A stretch of 64,000 bases of DNA from contig NC_134414.1 in the NCBI RefSeq assembly GCF_030867145.1, positions 79,784,504-79,848,503 of the forward strand, in the 5' to 3' direction. Below, in pieces: positions 35,483-50,400 of this stretch (the stretch's first letter is position 1; every line of letters begins with the position of its first letter). The notes under the pieces are model-generated. The model saw only the letters and a program-made list of their open reading frames with translations. It did not search any database and was not told the origin of the DNA. The DNA comes from Opisthocomus hoazin. Lineage: Eukaryota > Chordata > Aves > Opisthocomiformes > Opisthocomidae. The position numbers were made by a program, and so were the translations under genes.

Positions 35483-38400
35483 CTGCAAACCAAACCATAA
35501 AAAAAGTAGTTAATATTTGCCTCTGCAGCATTCTGCAAATATTTATTGCAAAATTCAATTCTGTAGTTTAAAAGAAAGATATCAGTTTATTTTTCAAACT
35601 GCAATACTTTAAGACAGTAAGATATTTTACGAATCTCTGACAGTTCAGACAATATTTCACCACTTTCATCATCAGTTATCCATTAGTTACTTCAGGTGTT
35701 AAGAACTGGTAAGAAATTAGCTCCTTTGTTTGAAATATTAAGTGCTGTACACACACACACACACACACAAAAGAATAAATCTTGGGGGGGGTTATATGCA
35801 GTAAGCCATTCTCACCGATGGTTCTTGCAGACAAGCTCTTGTAGAGTGAGCAGCACTGATGTCAGATATTACCTCTTTTAGAAACCCATTGGAACACACA
35901 TCTGTATTCCAGCTAACCCCACCCAGCAGTCAGCCTCCCCAACTCAAACTGGCACTGATTAGTAATTTAAGCTAATATCAGGCTGCAAGCAGAAGCACAG
36001 ACGCGTCATCTTCTGCTGCTTCTGCTACCGAGGAAGTAAATTCCAACAGATGGGCAGAGCCAAGAGCTCAGTGCAGTTGCAATTCTATTTGCTCAAGATA
36101 TATCACAACTGTCATTCAACTACAACAAAAAGAATGCTTTTCTATGCCCTCCAAAACTTTGTTTCATTCATTTAGAAAACTGCTTGTCACTTGCTTGGTT
36201 ACATCAGCATCCCCATCAAGAAAACAGGTCAACTGAAGATAGCTATCATAAAAATAACATGGCACCAATACTCTAAAAAAATAATGACGTTAACTCATTA
36301 TGAGTAAGGCTTTGTGTGTCTCTGAGTACCTCACAAAATGACATTCTTTAAGATGTACTGACAAATATTAAAACAGATAAAATCATAAATATATTCCTAG
36401 TATGTTTATGTGAAAAGCTTCATGTACTTACAGTGAGGAAAAGAGCCTCGACAGACAGCTTTGTTGAGAACGGTTACAAGAAACATGTGACAGTTTTTAA
36501 AATCAGATTCCATCTTCTCTATGGATTCCATCCTACAAAAGAGTTTAACAGAGGGATGCTTAACAGACTAACCATAATGTTCTCTTCAAAATATGACCAA
36601 AACTTCACAGTAAATGACAAAAAGTGCTCTTTGCACAGCATTCTGGCTTGAACTCACAATATTTTAGTTATGCCTGTGTATACCACTTCTAGAAAAACAA
36701 AGCAATTTTGACAGGATCGTCTGAGCGCTATCAGAATGGCATTAATTTCCTCATCATCTTAGAAATCTCTGCAGTAACTCGGAAGAACTGTGTGGTTCCA
36801 ACACTATTTGGAACCTATTTCCACATAGCTTTGCACTTCAAGACAGCCATCCCTGGTCCCTATTGCTTCAGAGCTCCTTGGGGTAAACCTGCACTGCCAA
36901 ATAAAACAGGGACACAACCACACTGCTTTACTGTCAGCGAACTCTTGAATTCCACTTTGGACCGTGCCAGCTAGTGTTCACCAGAGGAAGGAGAAGATGT
37001 AGTTCACAACAGTCACTCCTTTCCTTTCTCCCAAGAGGATACGGATGACACTACTTCAGCTATGACTTTTTCCTGCCACATTCAAAAGCATGTAACCACA
37101 TGCCCTGAGTTTCAGCCTTTGCAAACAGCCTTCACAAATTATTTCTGATGCTTCAAATTGGAAAAGCACTCCAAAATTAGCAACTTGCTAATGCCACAGG
37201 AGGGTGGGATTCAAGTTCTAGATAGCATCTGTGCCAAATAAAATTCGTTCTGAAAAGTATGGATGTGAGGCAGTCCACACCAGCTGGCCTCAGGGCCACA
37301 GATCAATCCTTGAGTGTTAGACACAGACTTGGAGACTTGCCCACCGTCATTCATCCTTCAAGCAGCAGGTTACACGAGCAAAAGTATAACATATAAATTG
37401 TGAGAGGAGTGGTGGCAGAGCAGCCCTGCAGAAAGGGGTCTGGGGGTGCTGGTTGGCAGCAGGCTCCACAGAAGCCAGCAGTGTGCCCGGACAGCCCCGA
37501 GGCCAAACCGCACCCTGGGGTGCATCAAACCCAGCACAACCGGCTGGTCAGGAGAGGCCATCGTCCCCCTGCATTCAGCGCTGGGGAGGCCTCACCTTGA
37601 GCACTGGGTGCAGGTCTGGGCCCCACGATTTAAGAAGGGTATGGAGGTACTCAAATGCATCCAGACAAGGGCAACAAAGCCGGCGAAAGGGCTGGAAGGC
37701 ATGGCCTGTGAGGAGTGGCTGAAGACTCTGGGCTTGTCTGGTTTGGAGAGAAGGGGGCTGAAGGCGACCTCATTGCTCTTTGCAGCTGCCTGAGGAGGGG
37801 ACGTGGAGAGGGAGGTGCTGAGCTCTGCTCCCTGGGGTCCAGTGACAGGATGTGTGGGAAAGGCACAAAGCTGGGCCATGGGAGGTTCAGACTGAGTGTT
37901 AGGAAGCACTTTTTATGGAGAGGGTGGTCAAACCCTGGAAGAGGCTTCCTAGAGAGGTGATCGATGCCTCAAGCCTGTCAGTGGTTAAGAGGCATTTGGA
38001 CAATGCCCTAAATAGCATGCTTTAGCTTTTGGTCAGCCCTAAAGTTGGACTGGATGATCATCTTGGGGTCCTTCCAATCGAAATATTCTATTCTAAATAT
38101 AAGCTCTTATTTTTAATCTTGTCTAAGGAAAGACTTAGAGAAGAACAACTGATTCACAGACTAACACATTAATCTTAACTTGGAAATTACAGTGGGATTC
38201 TAACTTCAAAACACGGCACATAAGGAAGCACGCGTCTTTTCTAAAACTCCCACCTACAACACCTATCCCAGGTTGTTTCTACAGAAAAGGTACTACATAA
38301 AAAGACAGACCAAAAATAACTTCAGATTTTACCACAGTACAACGTCTGAGTATTTGAACTAATGGAACAGAACGTTCTGCATGACAATCTTGACTCCAAA

Positions 38401-41400
38401 AGTCAGTGGCAGAACTTTCACTGACTTTAATAGCGTCACAGTTTTACCACAAATTTTTTGCAAAGGCTTGATAATTTGGACAGTCCAGATTAGAAAAATA
38501 AGGAGGTTTAGAGATTAGATTTAAACTATTGTTTTTTAAAGAAAAACAAAAATGTATTGCCTTCTAGAATGACAGCCAAACTAAATAATCCCACTTTTCA
38601 TAAACCAATTAATCAATGTCAGCATGTAGCTGCTTACAATTTTAAATCAAAGCCAGGAAACAAGGCCATAAACCAAACCTGTGAACCTCTCATTTTACTG
38701 TTACGAACAAATATGAAGGAAAACTCTCTTTGTTGCTACGCTCTGCAGTATTTTCAAAAAAACTTTTTAAAAGTTATATATTTGCCATCTTTTTAATTAG
38801 AAAATACTGTACACACACTGACACAAATGCACGAAACTTGTGAAGTTCTAATATAAATTTCACTTTTGCTAAGAAATAGCGATCAGCCTCTGCTCTGCTG
38901 TTAAACACTGAGCAAAGTTCTGTTATTTCACACAAAAAAATCTCAAAATCACATTCTGATCTGTGAAATGTTGACCATGTAGAATTTTAGACATGTATAC
39001 TTACTTCCAAGCCCCCAATCCAGCCTGCCAACGCTCTGCAAACATCAGTACTAAATTTAACACTTTCATTATAGCTTCTTTCACAAAGCTCACCTAAAAT
39101 AACAATTAAAAAAAAAGAAATAGCAGTCATAAATTATTGTTAAGCATAATCATTTTCATTATTAAGATGCAGTACAAAAGTACAAAGCTACTGGAGAGAG
39201 TCCAGCGGAGGGCTACAAGGATGGTGAGGGGACTGGAGCATCTCCACTACGAGGAGAGGCTGAGGGAACTGGGCTTGTTCAGCCTGAAGAAGAGAAGGCT
39301 GCGAGGGGACCTTATAAATGCCTACAAATATCTGAAGGGTGGGTGTCAGGAGGATGGGGCCAAGCTCTTTTCAGTGGTGCCCAGTGACAGAAGAAGGGGC
39401 AATGGGCACAAACTGAGGCACAGGAAGTTCCGTCTGAACATGAGGAAGAACTTCTGCCCTCTGAGGGTGACGGAGCACTGGAACAGGCTGCCCAGGGAGG
39501 TTGTGGAGTCTCCTTCTCTGGAGATATTCAAGACCCGCCTGGACAAGGTCCTGTGCAGCCTACTGTAGGTGACCCTGCTTCGGCAGGGGGGTTGGACTAG
39601 ATGACCCACAGAGGTCCCTTCCAACCCCTACTATTCTGTGATTCTGTGATTCTGTATCCCATGCCATTTAATCTGATCTGTAAAAAAATCTCCTACATAC
39701 AATGTGATTCTTCCAAACGTAAGATGTGTTTTGTATTTGCTCTCCAATTCATTTCATGGCTGACTATTTTGATGAGGACCAAGCACAGACAGCATGTGGG
39801 ATAAAAGGCTACAACACTATCCATGCATCTCCACTTCCTGCCATACCAGTATGTATAATCCTCATTACATTACCAAGCATCAGTTTGTTCAAATCCTCCC
39901 ATCTCTTAGAAATGAATGAGTCACGTAAAATCCAACGTAAAGAATTTAATTTTATCTTCTCTCCTTGATAGAATTGAGATTTGCAACGGAAACTGCATCT
40001 CAGTATTAAGTCTGAAAAAGCTACCATTTCCTCAAGTTTATGTATATATTGCCTAGTGCGTATGAACTGCAAAATAGACAGCTTAATTAGTACTAAACTA
40101 CCTTCTTGTCCTGCTAAGCTCAATGTATCAAATATGCTATTTTTCTTTTACCCACCTTTTCTCTCAGTAGGCAGCGATCATGGATTGTAGATAGATATCT
40201 GTAATGAATCTTTATCAATTGATCTAAATCTTTGGCTTCTTCCACCTGATGCTGAAACTCCAAGCCTGTACTGTGAAGAATCTTAAAAAGACAACCATAG
40301 TTATTAAATTCCATGTTGCACACAAGTGCTTATGACTCTCATCCAGTATTTTTTTTAAGACCTGAAAATTGGCCGATTCATTCACTCTTCCCTCTCAATT
40401 TTTAGGCTCACCCTCCAAATTACCATCAATATAGCAAACAATTCAAGCTCTTCTCATAACTGCACAATGACATTCCTCATATAAATACGAATACTGCCCT
40501 TGCACAAGGGCAGACAGACTATCCACAGAGGAGCTGATTTGGAGTGTATTAATTTTATTACATACAAAAAAGGCAATAGTAAAGCAGTTACAAATTTACA
40601 GGCATTGCCTTTGTATAAACTTTTGGATCTGTGCGCTAGAGATTCTTAAGGAGGATTCATTTAACTCAAATGTCTGTAGTAACATTTTCATAAGCATAAT
40701 AGCTCTTAAGAGAGTAACAGCTTACAGAGACCTATTTTTAGATGACTGCTTCAGTCATCTAGCACTGGGAGAAACAGTCAAAGACCTAATAATATCCCAA
40801 GATCAATCACATGCATGTAGAATTTCTAAAGCATTTTTAGGATTACTGATTTAAAACTGCCTAGTTAAAACTGAAACACGTTTAGCTAAAACCTATTTTG
40901 CAGAAAAGACATTAGACTAAGATTTTTGCTTTTTGTTTTTTATGTTTGAAATTAAAATTAATACTGCAACTCCAGTTACAATTTCTTAATATAAATGAAA
41001 CTGTGATGTAAGACAAACCCTAGTCATGATGTAGTTGTGCAGGCTGTTAACAAAATGCATAAGTTTCACTCTTAGGAGGAACATGCGATGTATTTGTTGT
41101 TTTATACATTCTGTTTGCGGTCCAAATAAAGGAAGTGTTCCTTGTTCTACTAAAGTTCCTTCCTTAAGCTGTGGGTTTTCTGCAGCACACACTAGTTCTA
41201 AAAAGAAAAGTCAAGAGTATTATATCAAAGTGCTTATAAAGACAAACTGCAGTTAAAATGGTACTTAAAACTGAATTTTTTTATTATTCTGCACACAACA
41301 CTCATGTAATATTTTTCTTGCAATGCAGAGGTGCTATTAAAATATAGCAACAATATACTGAATAGTTTGACAGTATATGTACAATGCAATTTGATAAATA

Positions 41401-44400
41401 CTAGAACAAGAAATACAATTTAAAAGATAAGGATTATGTGAAAGTATAAAAAAACTACATTAAAAATAAATGTGTGTAATATCTCCACAAAGGGGAAAAG
41501 ACTTCAGCACAAAGCCATACCCATAAAGTTTAAACAACAGAAAATCACATACTTTTAGGAAGAGCATCACTTAATGGATGTACAAAACAGGTATGAACCC
41601 ATCAACTTTCTAATTTGTTATTCTAGGACATTTAAGTGTGTATCCACTTTACACGGGACAGGAAGAGTACAAACACTAACCTGGTGAAGGAGACACTAAG
41701 AGATCTCTTTCTACAATTCCCAAATATCTAAGAAGTAGCTTAGACTACATATTCCAAACTGCCTAGCATACTGTTTCATTCTCAATTACAGTATTTTTTC
41801 ATCTTGTTTTCTTAACTTGTTTCCAAGGTATTACTTATAAAAACTTGGACTATACATAAAGCAAAACATTAGGGTGTGGTAGACAGACCTTCTTTCAACA
41901 GTCAGGTCTGAAGAATTAAGTAACGAGTTTCTGATATTGCTAACTAGACCTGAATCAAAGAGAGGAATGCATGAATAAATAGTGTTGTCCCTGAGGCTGA
42001 AAAGAAGTGAAAAACATGTCCTGCTTAATATATCTAATGTGCAAAGCTGGCAGAGACTAATATTTTATAGAATGAATCAAAGTTCTGACTGGTTTATACT
42101 ACTTACTGCAGAAAGCAGCAGACTATCCATACCCCTAGACCACAGAGCAAGTTTTTAAAGTATCTTTCATTGAAGAAGTTTCTTACCATCAAATCGTAAA
42201 ACATCTAGACTATATTTAGCCCACTTTATTTGCAGTAAGAGCAGAAAAACTTGATTGTAAATTTTTTGGCACTCTAAGCTTATAACGATATCCACAGGCC
42301 AAGGAACCTAAGAAGAGGAGAGGACAATCAAGACAGAAAATGTAAGTCACTTCCATACAACATTTCAGCTCTGGTCTAGAATAAGAACTATAGCAATACT
42401 AACTCACTACCTTGTAACTCAATGTTAAACCATCTAAGGTGTGGACAGGGAGTTTCTTCTTTGTTGTATCAACGCTTTCAAACGATATAGACAACCTATG
42501 CAAGGAAACAAGTGATTTAATTGGTGATAATATCTTTTAAATTAGTGGTTATTTTCAAGTGTTTTTTGTTTATTTCTTATTGCTAAATACCAGCTGGGGG
42601 ACTTGGGTAGAAGAGATGACAACAGCTCAAAACTTCATTAAAACAGATTCTTTTAATGAATACGCAATAATTAGTATTGTGCTATGCAAGTTAAGTACAT
42701 TAGTATAGGTAAGTGTGAAAGAAACATAACTAAATTGAGTTTTGCAGGATTCTGCATTTTACCTTGCACTGTCCTCCGGATAGCGTTGCCCAACTGCTTC
42801 TTGAAGTTGAACATTTAAGAAAGCAACATTCTGCCAAGTTTCCTTTTCTCTAATTTTGTCAAAAATAGATGTATAGAAGTCATACATGGTATCTCCAGCT
42901 TCAAGTAAGAAAAAGTTTCTCATTGCCTGCAAATACTCTACAAGCCTAAACAGGAACAAGCATATAACATTTCCTCAGTCTTAATCACACAAGTGAAATC
43001 AAACACAACTGTTAAGACACAAAAAAATATTAAAAACTCTTCACTATCAGAACTCAGTATTGAACACAAACTTAATGAAGTCCACAGTGAATCCTTTGCT
43101 TAACCCTCAGACAGCCTTCATATATGTTCCAATAAAACAAAACAACCAAGCCATTTTTTCCTGTAAGCTTGAACAGCCCCACTAACTTCAACAGAGGTGC
43201 TCACGGTATTCAGCTATCTTCTGGGCTAGGCGTTTCTCAAAAATACCTTACAGATTGGAAATCCTGTCCCTCTCCCTAAACAGAACTTAGAGAAGGAGAT
43301 ACAATTTCAGAGAGAGTTCTGTCTCAGAAGAAGCTTTAATAAGGAGCCCCAGAAAATTATGATATAGATTTTCCTTTTCTGATAAAGCAGGAAGAATAGT
43401 ACTGCTACAACTCTCACAAGAACCATGACTATAAATACATAAAGTATTTCAGACAGATTAAAAGTAAGACAACTTATAACCACCTGACAGGTAAAAGGAA
43501 TAGACCATTTTACTCTAAGTAATATAAAAATAGCACATAATAGTCTTTTGTCTACTATACATGTTATAGTAGCATAAACGAATCTCACATTAAATATATT
43601 CTGGCTTCCTAAAATTTGTCTTCCAGCTTCAAAATGACAACACTATTAAAAGTAATGTTTGAAACAATTTCCCTGCTGCCCATCCACTGAATATAAATGA
43701 TAGCTTTGCTGTTGATTTCAGCTAGAACAAGTTTTCACCCAGGATTCTATCGTGTTACATCCCCCCTTCCTCCTTAAAGATTTTATTGTTGATTATCAAA
43801 GTGGAGTAGAAACACAACATAAAATTCCTGCTTTTAGTGTATGACATACCGCTGGTAATTAAAAAAAAATGTTAAGGAAAAACAAATCTACTTTTTTACC
43901 TATAATCCTTCTTCAAAGTTTGCATTAGATTACCACAGCATTCCAAGTATTGTTTGTCTATGTGCGGATAAAGGCAAGACCTCAATGTCAGTTCAAAAGT
44001 CTGGCAGGTCACAGATTCTGAGGATCTATCCACACAAACATCCCCACCAGTAAACTTCTCATGAAAGTCACTCTGTTCCAAATATAACCTTTAAAATAAG
44101 ACAAACTAGTTAGGGAAGAACGTTCATAATTCACACAATATATAAACCAAAAAATGTTGTACATTCAAAGAGTTTAATCAAAATTGGATCCTCTACTCTA
44201 AAATATATGGTGCAGAACTAATAAAAGCTGTTTCATAACTACAGTACATATCAAGCCTATTAAGTCATACTTCATACTGGTTTTGTATGACCAGGCCTAA
44301 GAATATCAAAAAGGATGGCATTCTGTAATCATATAATTGCTCACAGAATAATTCTGAAAAACCTCAAGTTCAAACACTATACAGCTTAATAAACAAATCC

Positions 44401-47400
44401 ATTATCACAGGAACTTATAAAACTATATTGTGCACATACAGCAGTCAGATGAACTTCCCAGGAAAAAAAATACAATTAAAGAAACAAAGCAAAAATTTGA
44501 ACAACAAGAAGAAAGCAAACCTCAACAACAACAAAACAACAGACCAAAAAACCAAAGAAACAAACAAAACCCCCACCACACACACGGAGAATTGGTTTGA
44601 GGCACCTTAAATGTGGGTCCCTATACATTATCTGTAATATTATATCAAGGGAAGAGAGTACCTGCAGTCTACACTTGCTAGTTTTAATTGTTTTGTCACA
44701 GAAAAGATGAAATTATTACAATAATTTGTAAAGAGCTACTCACGAGCTAATTACATCACAAGAGGAAGCCCGACTCATAGCAGCTATCACCTTGATAGAC
44801 TGGACAAGTCAGACATTGAATTAATCTATCAGTTCTGGCAAACAGAATAGTCCCAACAGGGGAGTAATAAGAGTCTTATCTACTATTAATTATGGCTTCT
44901 TTAAAATAAACTCCTCCCAGGACTGAAATGAAAACACATAAATCACCAACTAGTATTTAGGAGAAACATAAATTGCTATTTTCTTATTTGCAATCAAAAA
45001 ATAAGCAAGATATTCAGAGTTCGTCCTTCCTGCTAATTCTGAAGACATTTATAACCTCTATATGACCTCCCTCATTATGAAGAATGAAGAATTTTTAAGC
45101 AATTAAAGTGAATTTTGGAAGGTGTTCAAAGTGAAATTATTTAAGCACAGCATAACTGAAGCTGTATTCTTCAAAGAATATACTTCGTGCAAATCAAAGA
45201 TGTTGTGTAGAAATTCCAAGCAAACACATTTAAAAGCTTAGATTTTACAACAGCATTCACTATTGAAACATTTATTTGCTAAAAGCCTCTTATGACAAAG
45301 ACTACTCCCCTTTTCTATGCTAACAGATGCGAGTAGCAGATTTTTCACTGATTTCAATTGTTTTTCTTTAATTAAGCACGAGGGTAGGGTTTATTTAGCT
45401 TCTGTCACTGACTGTTGGTGCTCCTCTTCATTCTGCGCTTGCTTGTTTTCAGCAGCGGCAGCAGCAATAAAAATTTGGTCTTCCAAATGTCACCAGGCAG
45501 AACATTGCTCTCAACCACACAGCAGGAAGATCATTCATTTACCTGGCAAAATTAATAGCCAGCAGCGGGTCATGGACGTCATCCAGTTCCAAATGTCTCT
45601 CTGCTATAGACTGCATCTTTATCAGGCTCTGCTTTGTGGCCTGCTGTTCTGTAATAACATCCGGAACAGCCTCTTCCCCATGCCGCAGGCGAGACTGCAC
45701 TGATTCCAAGAACAGCGTATACAAACTCTTTCGCTCCGCATCTAAATTGGGAACACATTACATGGTAACACTTTGTTCTAAGAGAAAACTTCATTGGAAC
45801 TACAAGAACTCCTCCGTAGTCCAGCATTTACTTGGTAAGTTTTAACACACTAAATTTAGGCCACTATTCAGGAAAATACTCAAATACATATTCAACTAAG
45901 TATTGCTATAACAGTAGGACTAGTCCAATACCTGGAGTCAGGTATATGTTCAAATGGATTGCTGAATGAAAATATTTCTCAGACTGTGAAGTGTACTTCC
46001 TCCTTCAGGTGCAAAGACAATTAATTCTTGGCACCTGAAACAACCCTGCAATATTCGCTAGGACAGATTATATTCTCACACCAAAGGGGGAAATAAGCCT
46101 AGAGTCTCCAAAATAATTTAACCATCTCTACTTCTAAACATTAAGAAGCAGCAAACCAAAAAAATTGGTTTCAACAAAAAAAACAAACCAGAAAACAAAA
46201 ACCCCCACATTGATTACACTGTTGTACTGTTTTACAATCACTCAAGACAAATATCTTAAACATTCAAGTATCTTTCATGTAATTATCAGTAAGCTTTTTT
46301 TTTTTTACAAAAAAAGTTCCCCATGCTATGTAAGAATTATTCGACCACTTAGTAACAGAAAACAACTATTAAAAACGAACATCTTTGCCATTAGGACACA
46401 CAAGCTGTTTTCATTTGTCTCATTAACAAGAAAAATATGTTTTGCAAGCACACGAAAACAATTTTAAGCAAAAATTAAAGCAATAAAAAACAAAGGGAAC
46501 ACTCAATCTTTATTCACTTTGCTCTTGTCACTTGCTTGCGCTGGAGGAGTAACGGTTTTCATTCAGACCTGAAGTTACCAGCCACGATATTGACTTTCAG
46601 CATAGAACGCTGTATTATTCTACAACCATGGAAACAGTACTACAAAAAAATACACCCATACTGTTAGATACCCTAAGGCGTGACAGTCCGAAAACTGACA
46701 CCTCACCTCTTGACGCAGCCTGCTGCGGAGAGCCATCTTTGCACTGAAGATTCTTCAACAGCTGCATGGATTTTCCAGCCATGATGATTTGCTTTAGCAC
46801 AGGTTTCAGAAAAGAGACCATAGTGTGCTGCCGGCTTGAAGGGGCCTGATCACTGCCAGAACTGGCACTGGCATTATCACTCATCTTCTCTTCATTCTCC
46901 GTCTTCTCTGACACGCTATATAACGTGTAGGTAGCATACCAAAAATCTCTGTGATTAACTGGAACATTTTTGTTTCTGCAAAGGAATAAAAAAGCTGTTG
47001 AGTATTTCCCTTTTCTCAAAAGATGAAACTTCATTACTAGAAGATGCATATAATCTTTGCTCTATGCTTCACCTTTCTCTTGGAATAGTCAAGTAGCACT
47101 TTCAAAACTACATAAAATAAGTTCATTCATATCACAAACTATCTAGACACCTCTAGAAAGGACGATAGCTTTAGCAGGAAAAAGAATCAGCTCACAAGAG
47201 ACAGAACAACCGTAGAACCAAATAAACCCCCAAAACAAGGCAGACAGAGCAATTATAATTAAATTTGTCCAGGAAGTTAACTATACACCGTGGCATACAT
47301 CCTTCATAAGAAAATGATTAGGGATTGACTTGCAGGTTTATTTAAAATCCACAGTGAAGCAAATACTACTAGGAAAGCTGAAAAATTCTAGAGTAGGTGA

Positions 47401-50400
47401 AACGCAATTCTTAGTTCACTTTGGTTTTTTGTGTTGTTTACATCAGATACACAGTTTTGTCTTTGAAATCAGGTGGAAAACAACCTAAATTAGGTAATTG
47501 AAACGAGGTACAAATATAATAAAAGTTGAAATCACCTGTCAGTAGCACTGAAAACACAACTACAGAATCACAGAAAGAAAAGTCAAGAAGGACATAATAA
47601 GAATGTTTAAGATCTCAGCTGCTAAGGATTTATTACAATAGTACTAGAACTGTTCTCTTATTTCATGCTCACCTTGACCTGCCTTAACAGACAGAGGTTC
47701 AATTAAGTTTGGCAGATGGGGGGGAAATGGATTTGTAACTATGAGCCAAAATTCTAATCTTTATATTCACTTTCCACTTCAAGCTGTCAAAAACGGGACC
47801 AGCTAAATGTAGCATACACACAGAAGAGATATCAATAGCTCAAATAATGTTTAGGATATATGCATGCAATTCAAGACACCTTATTAAATCGTACTACAAG
47901 TCAGAAGCAATGAGCACTTTAATTCTAAATAGCATTTGATTTATAACAACTGTAGATTACTAGAAGAATTAAAAAGTAAATTTTGTAATTTTTGCCAATG
48001 TCTTCATTTTGAAAAACGGTTAATTACTTTTAAAAAATGGTTAATTACTTTTAAAAAATGTCAACACACTCAGAGTCAGACTGCTGATTATTTATTTTAG
48101 ATAGAAAAAATTAAAAAAAATTTACTTATTACAGAATAATACCTGGCAGGGCTCCAGCTCTATTGCAATTTCCCTAATGGGAAGTTTGAGACAATTTATA
48201 AAAGTATGAGTAAGAAATTAATTCTACTTAAGTAAAATAACAAATGTCAAGACCCACTTTTATTATCCCCCTTTACTTCCTAGGTTCCACAGCAGGTTTT
48301 GCACTCATACTTGCCTAGCATCACGTCTGTCCAATATCAGAATCCCTACCTCTGAATGATAAATTCCTTTGCAGGATCAAACAAATTACCATGGACTATC
48401 CACTCATCCACTGTCTGTAAGTATGGCCTCACAGTTTCCACCCAGAGAGAGAACAAAAGGGACACCTGAATTTGAAGGGGGAGGAAAAAAAAGTGCCTGA
48501 ATGTTCTTCATAGTAAGCATCAGAACCAATATGGCAATGCCTAACCTCTTCATTGTGCGATTCTAGTTTATAAGACATATGTAACTACACTTCAGGATTT
48601 TTAAAGAGAATATGTTAAAGCAAAAATTACAGCTTTAGTACTTTTAATGGAGGCACGCATTGTACATGCTTCCCCTTGTTACTTTTGTCATCACACTTAG
48701 ACCCAAATAGCGGTTTCCATTTTTTTCACTCTAACATCTCTTAAACAGTAAGGGATAGCCATAAAACATTCTGTGGTTTTGTAACGCAGAAAACAAAGAC
48801 ATAATGACATCTACTATATTTTCAGTAGTATAATCAAGAAGTTACTGTAGAAACCCAAAACCCCACATTTCGGCATTAACTGAATTATGCAGCTGTAGAA
48901 ATAGAAGGAAGGAAAGCTATTTCAAAGCTCCCTCCTTCATAACTGCTTCCTGGCCTCTGATTTCCCACAGTTCCTCCCCGCAGTCCTAAAACCACATTGC
49001 TGCTGATCTCCTCATAAATCTGATTTTGTCCAGGTGGAGTGAACTCATGCCAGAAGACAGCAGTGCATTATGGCTATCACATCTGTCCTCAATCCTTGGT
49101 AGCTGAAGGTTAGTGTACTCCCATCATTATAAAGAAATTTAAGCTACTAAATTTTCTGGTGTGTCACTCTATTAAGGAAAGAATTACTTCCCCTACCGTC
49201 TGCTCAGAGGCTTCTCCGACACTGTCATATTCAAGAATAGCCTTGTAGAGAGTATTAAGCAGATGAGATGCTCGTACAACATTTCTAGTGTCAGGTGGCA
49301 CTTCTGCTACTCCTGTGCTGAAAACTTTGTGAAGTACCTTCAGCTGTGCCAGTCGGGGAGACAACTTATCTATTACTATTGAAAGTGTGACTGTTTTATC
49401 TGGAAAAAAAACCAAACATGCATAAAGCTAACATCCAATGGAAAATCAAATTTTATCAATATTATTAATGAGATTTTAAAATGCAGCATGGCATCTTTCA
49501 CAGTTTCAGATGTATCTGCATAACGTTTTGCATGTTTCCCTCTTACAAAAATTTCTTCGTGTGCCCCCACATGCTAAATCTCCCTTGCACTGTACCTTTG
49601 TTGATTATGCATTTTTCAATTTCAGTAAGTTCTTCTTTAAAGCTAATGAAATATTTATACAAAGCCCACATAAAAGCTTGGTAGGTTCTGAACGGGGCTT
49701 CAGTAGTTTTCTTTGGAGTGGAAACTGTTCCATGCATTATGCTTTCCGGGCTGTGCCCCATCACTTCATCAATAAACTTCTGTAGTCTAAACACAACTTG
49801 ACCATATGCTGCTATCTGCTCCAATACAGATCTCAGGCAATTCTAGAAAAAAAACAACCAACAAAACACAGCACCCACTTTTTAGAACCATCTAATAAAA
49901 AAATTGTATTATATAAAGCCTTAAAATTAAATCACAAGATATTTCTATGAACTAAAACATAACAAAATTCTGCAATCTCTTCCACTGCATCACATTCTCA
50001 GCTATGGGAACAGCCCATTCAGTTTTATTAAGTCAGACGTGCTTTTTGTGCCAAGAACAATTGAGGAAATGCTATTTTCCACAAGCAGTTTAATTCCCTA
50101 TTCCCCAAAATTGCACCTTTCTAATGACAGATACAATTAGCTGAGATTCAGAAACAACTTACATGGGTTAAATGAGTTACAATAATATCATTCCGCACAG
50201 CCACTTTTCCATCATTCAGCTGAAATATAAAAAGCTTTTTCACTCCTGAAAGTAGCCTTGAAAAGAAACAAAGAGAGTAGTAATTTTTCCCCCTTAACAG
50301 ACTCCTGTAATTAATAAAAGAAATTGCTCTCCCTTGCCGAACAGTTTCTTCTCTTCAAATAAAAGGAGACCACAGATGAACTACGATGCTATTGGTACTG

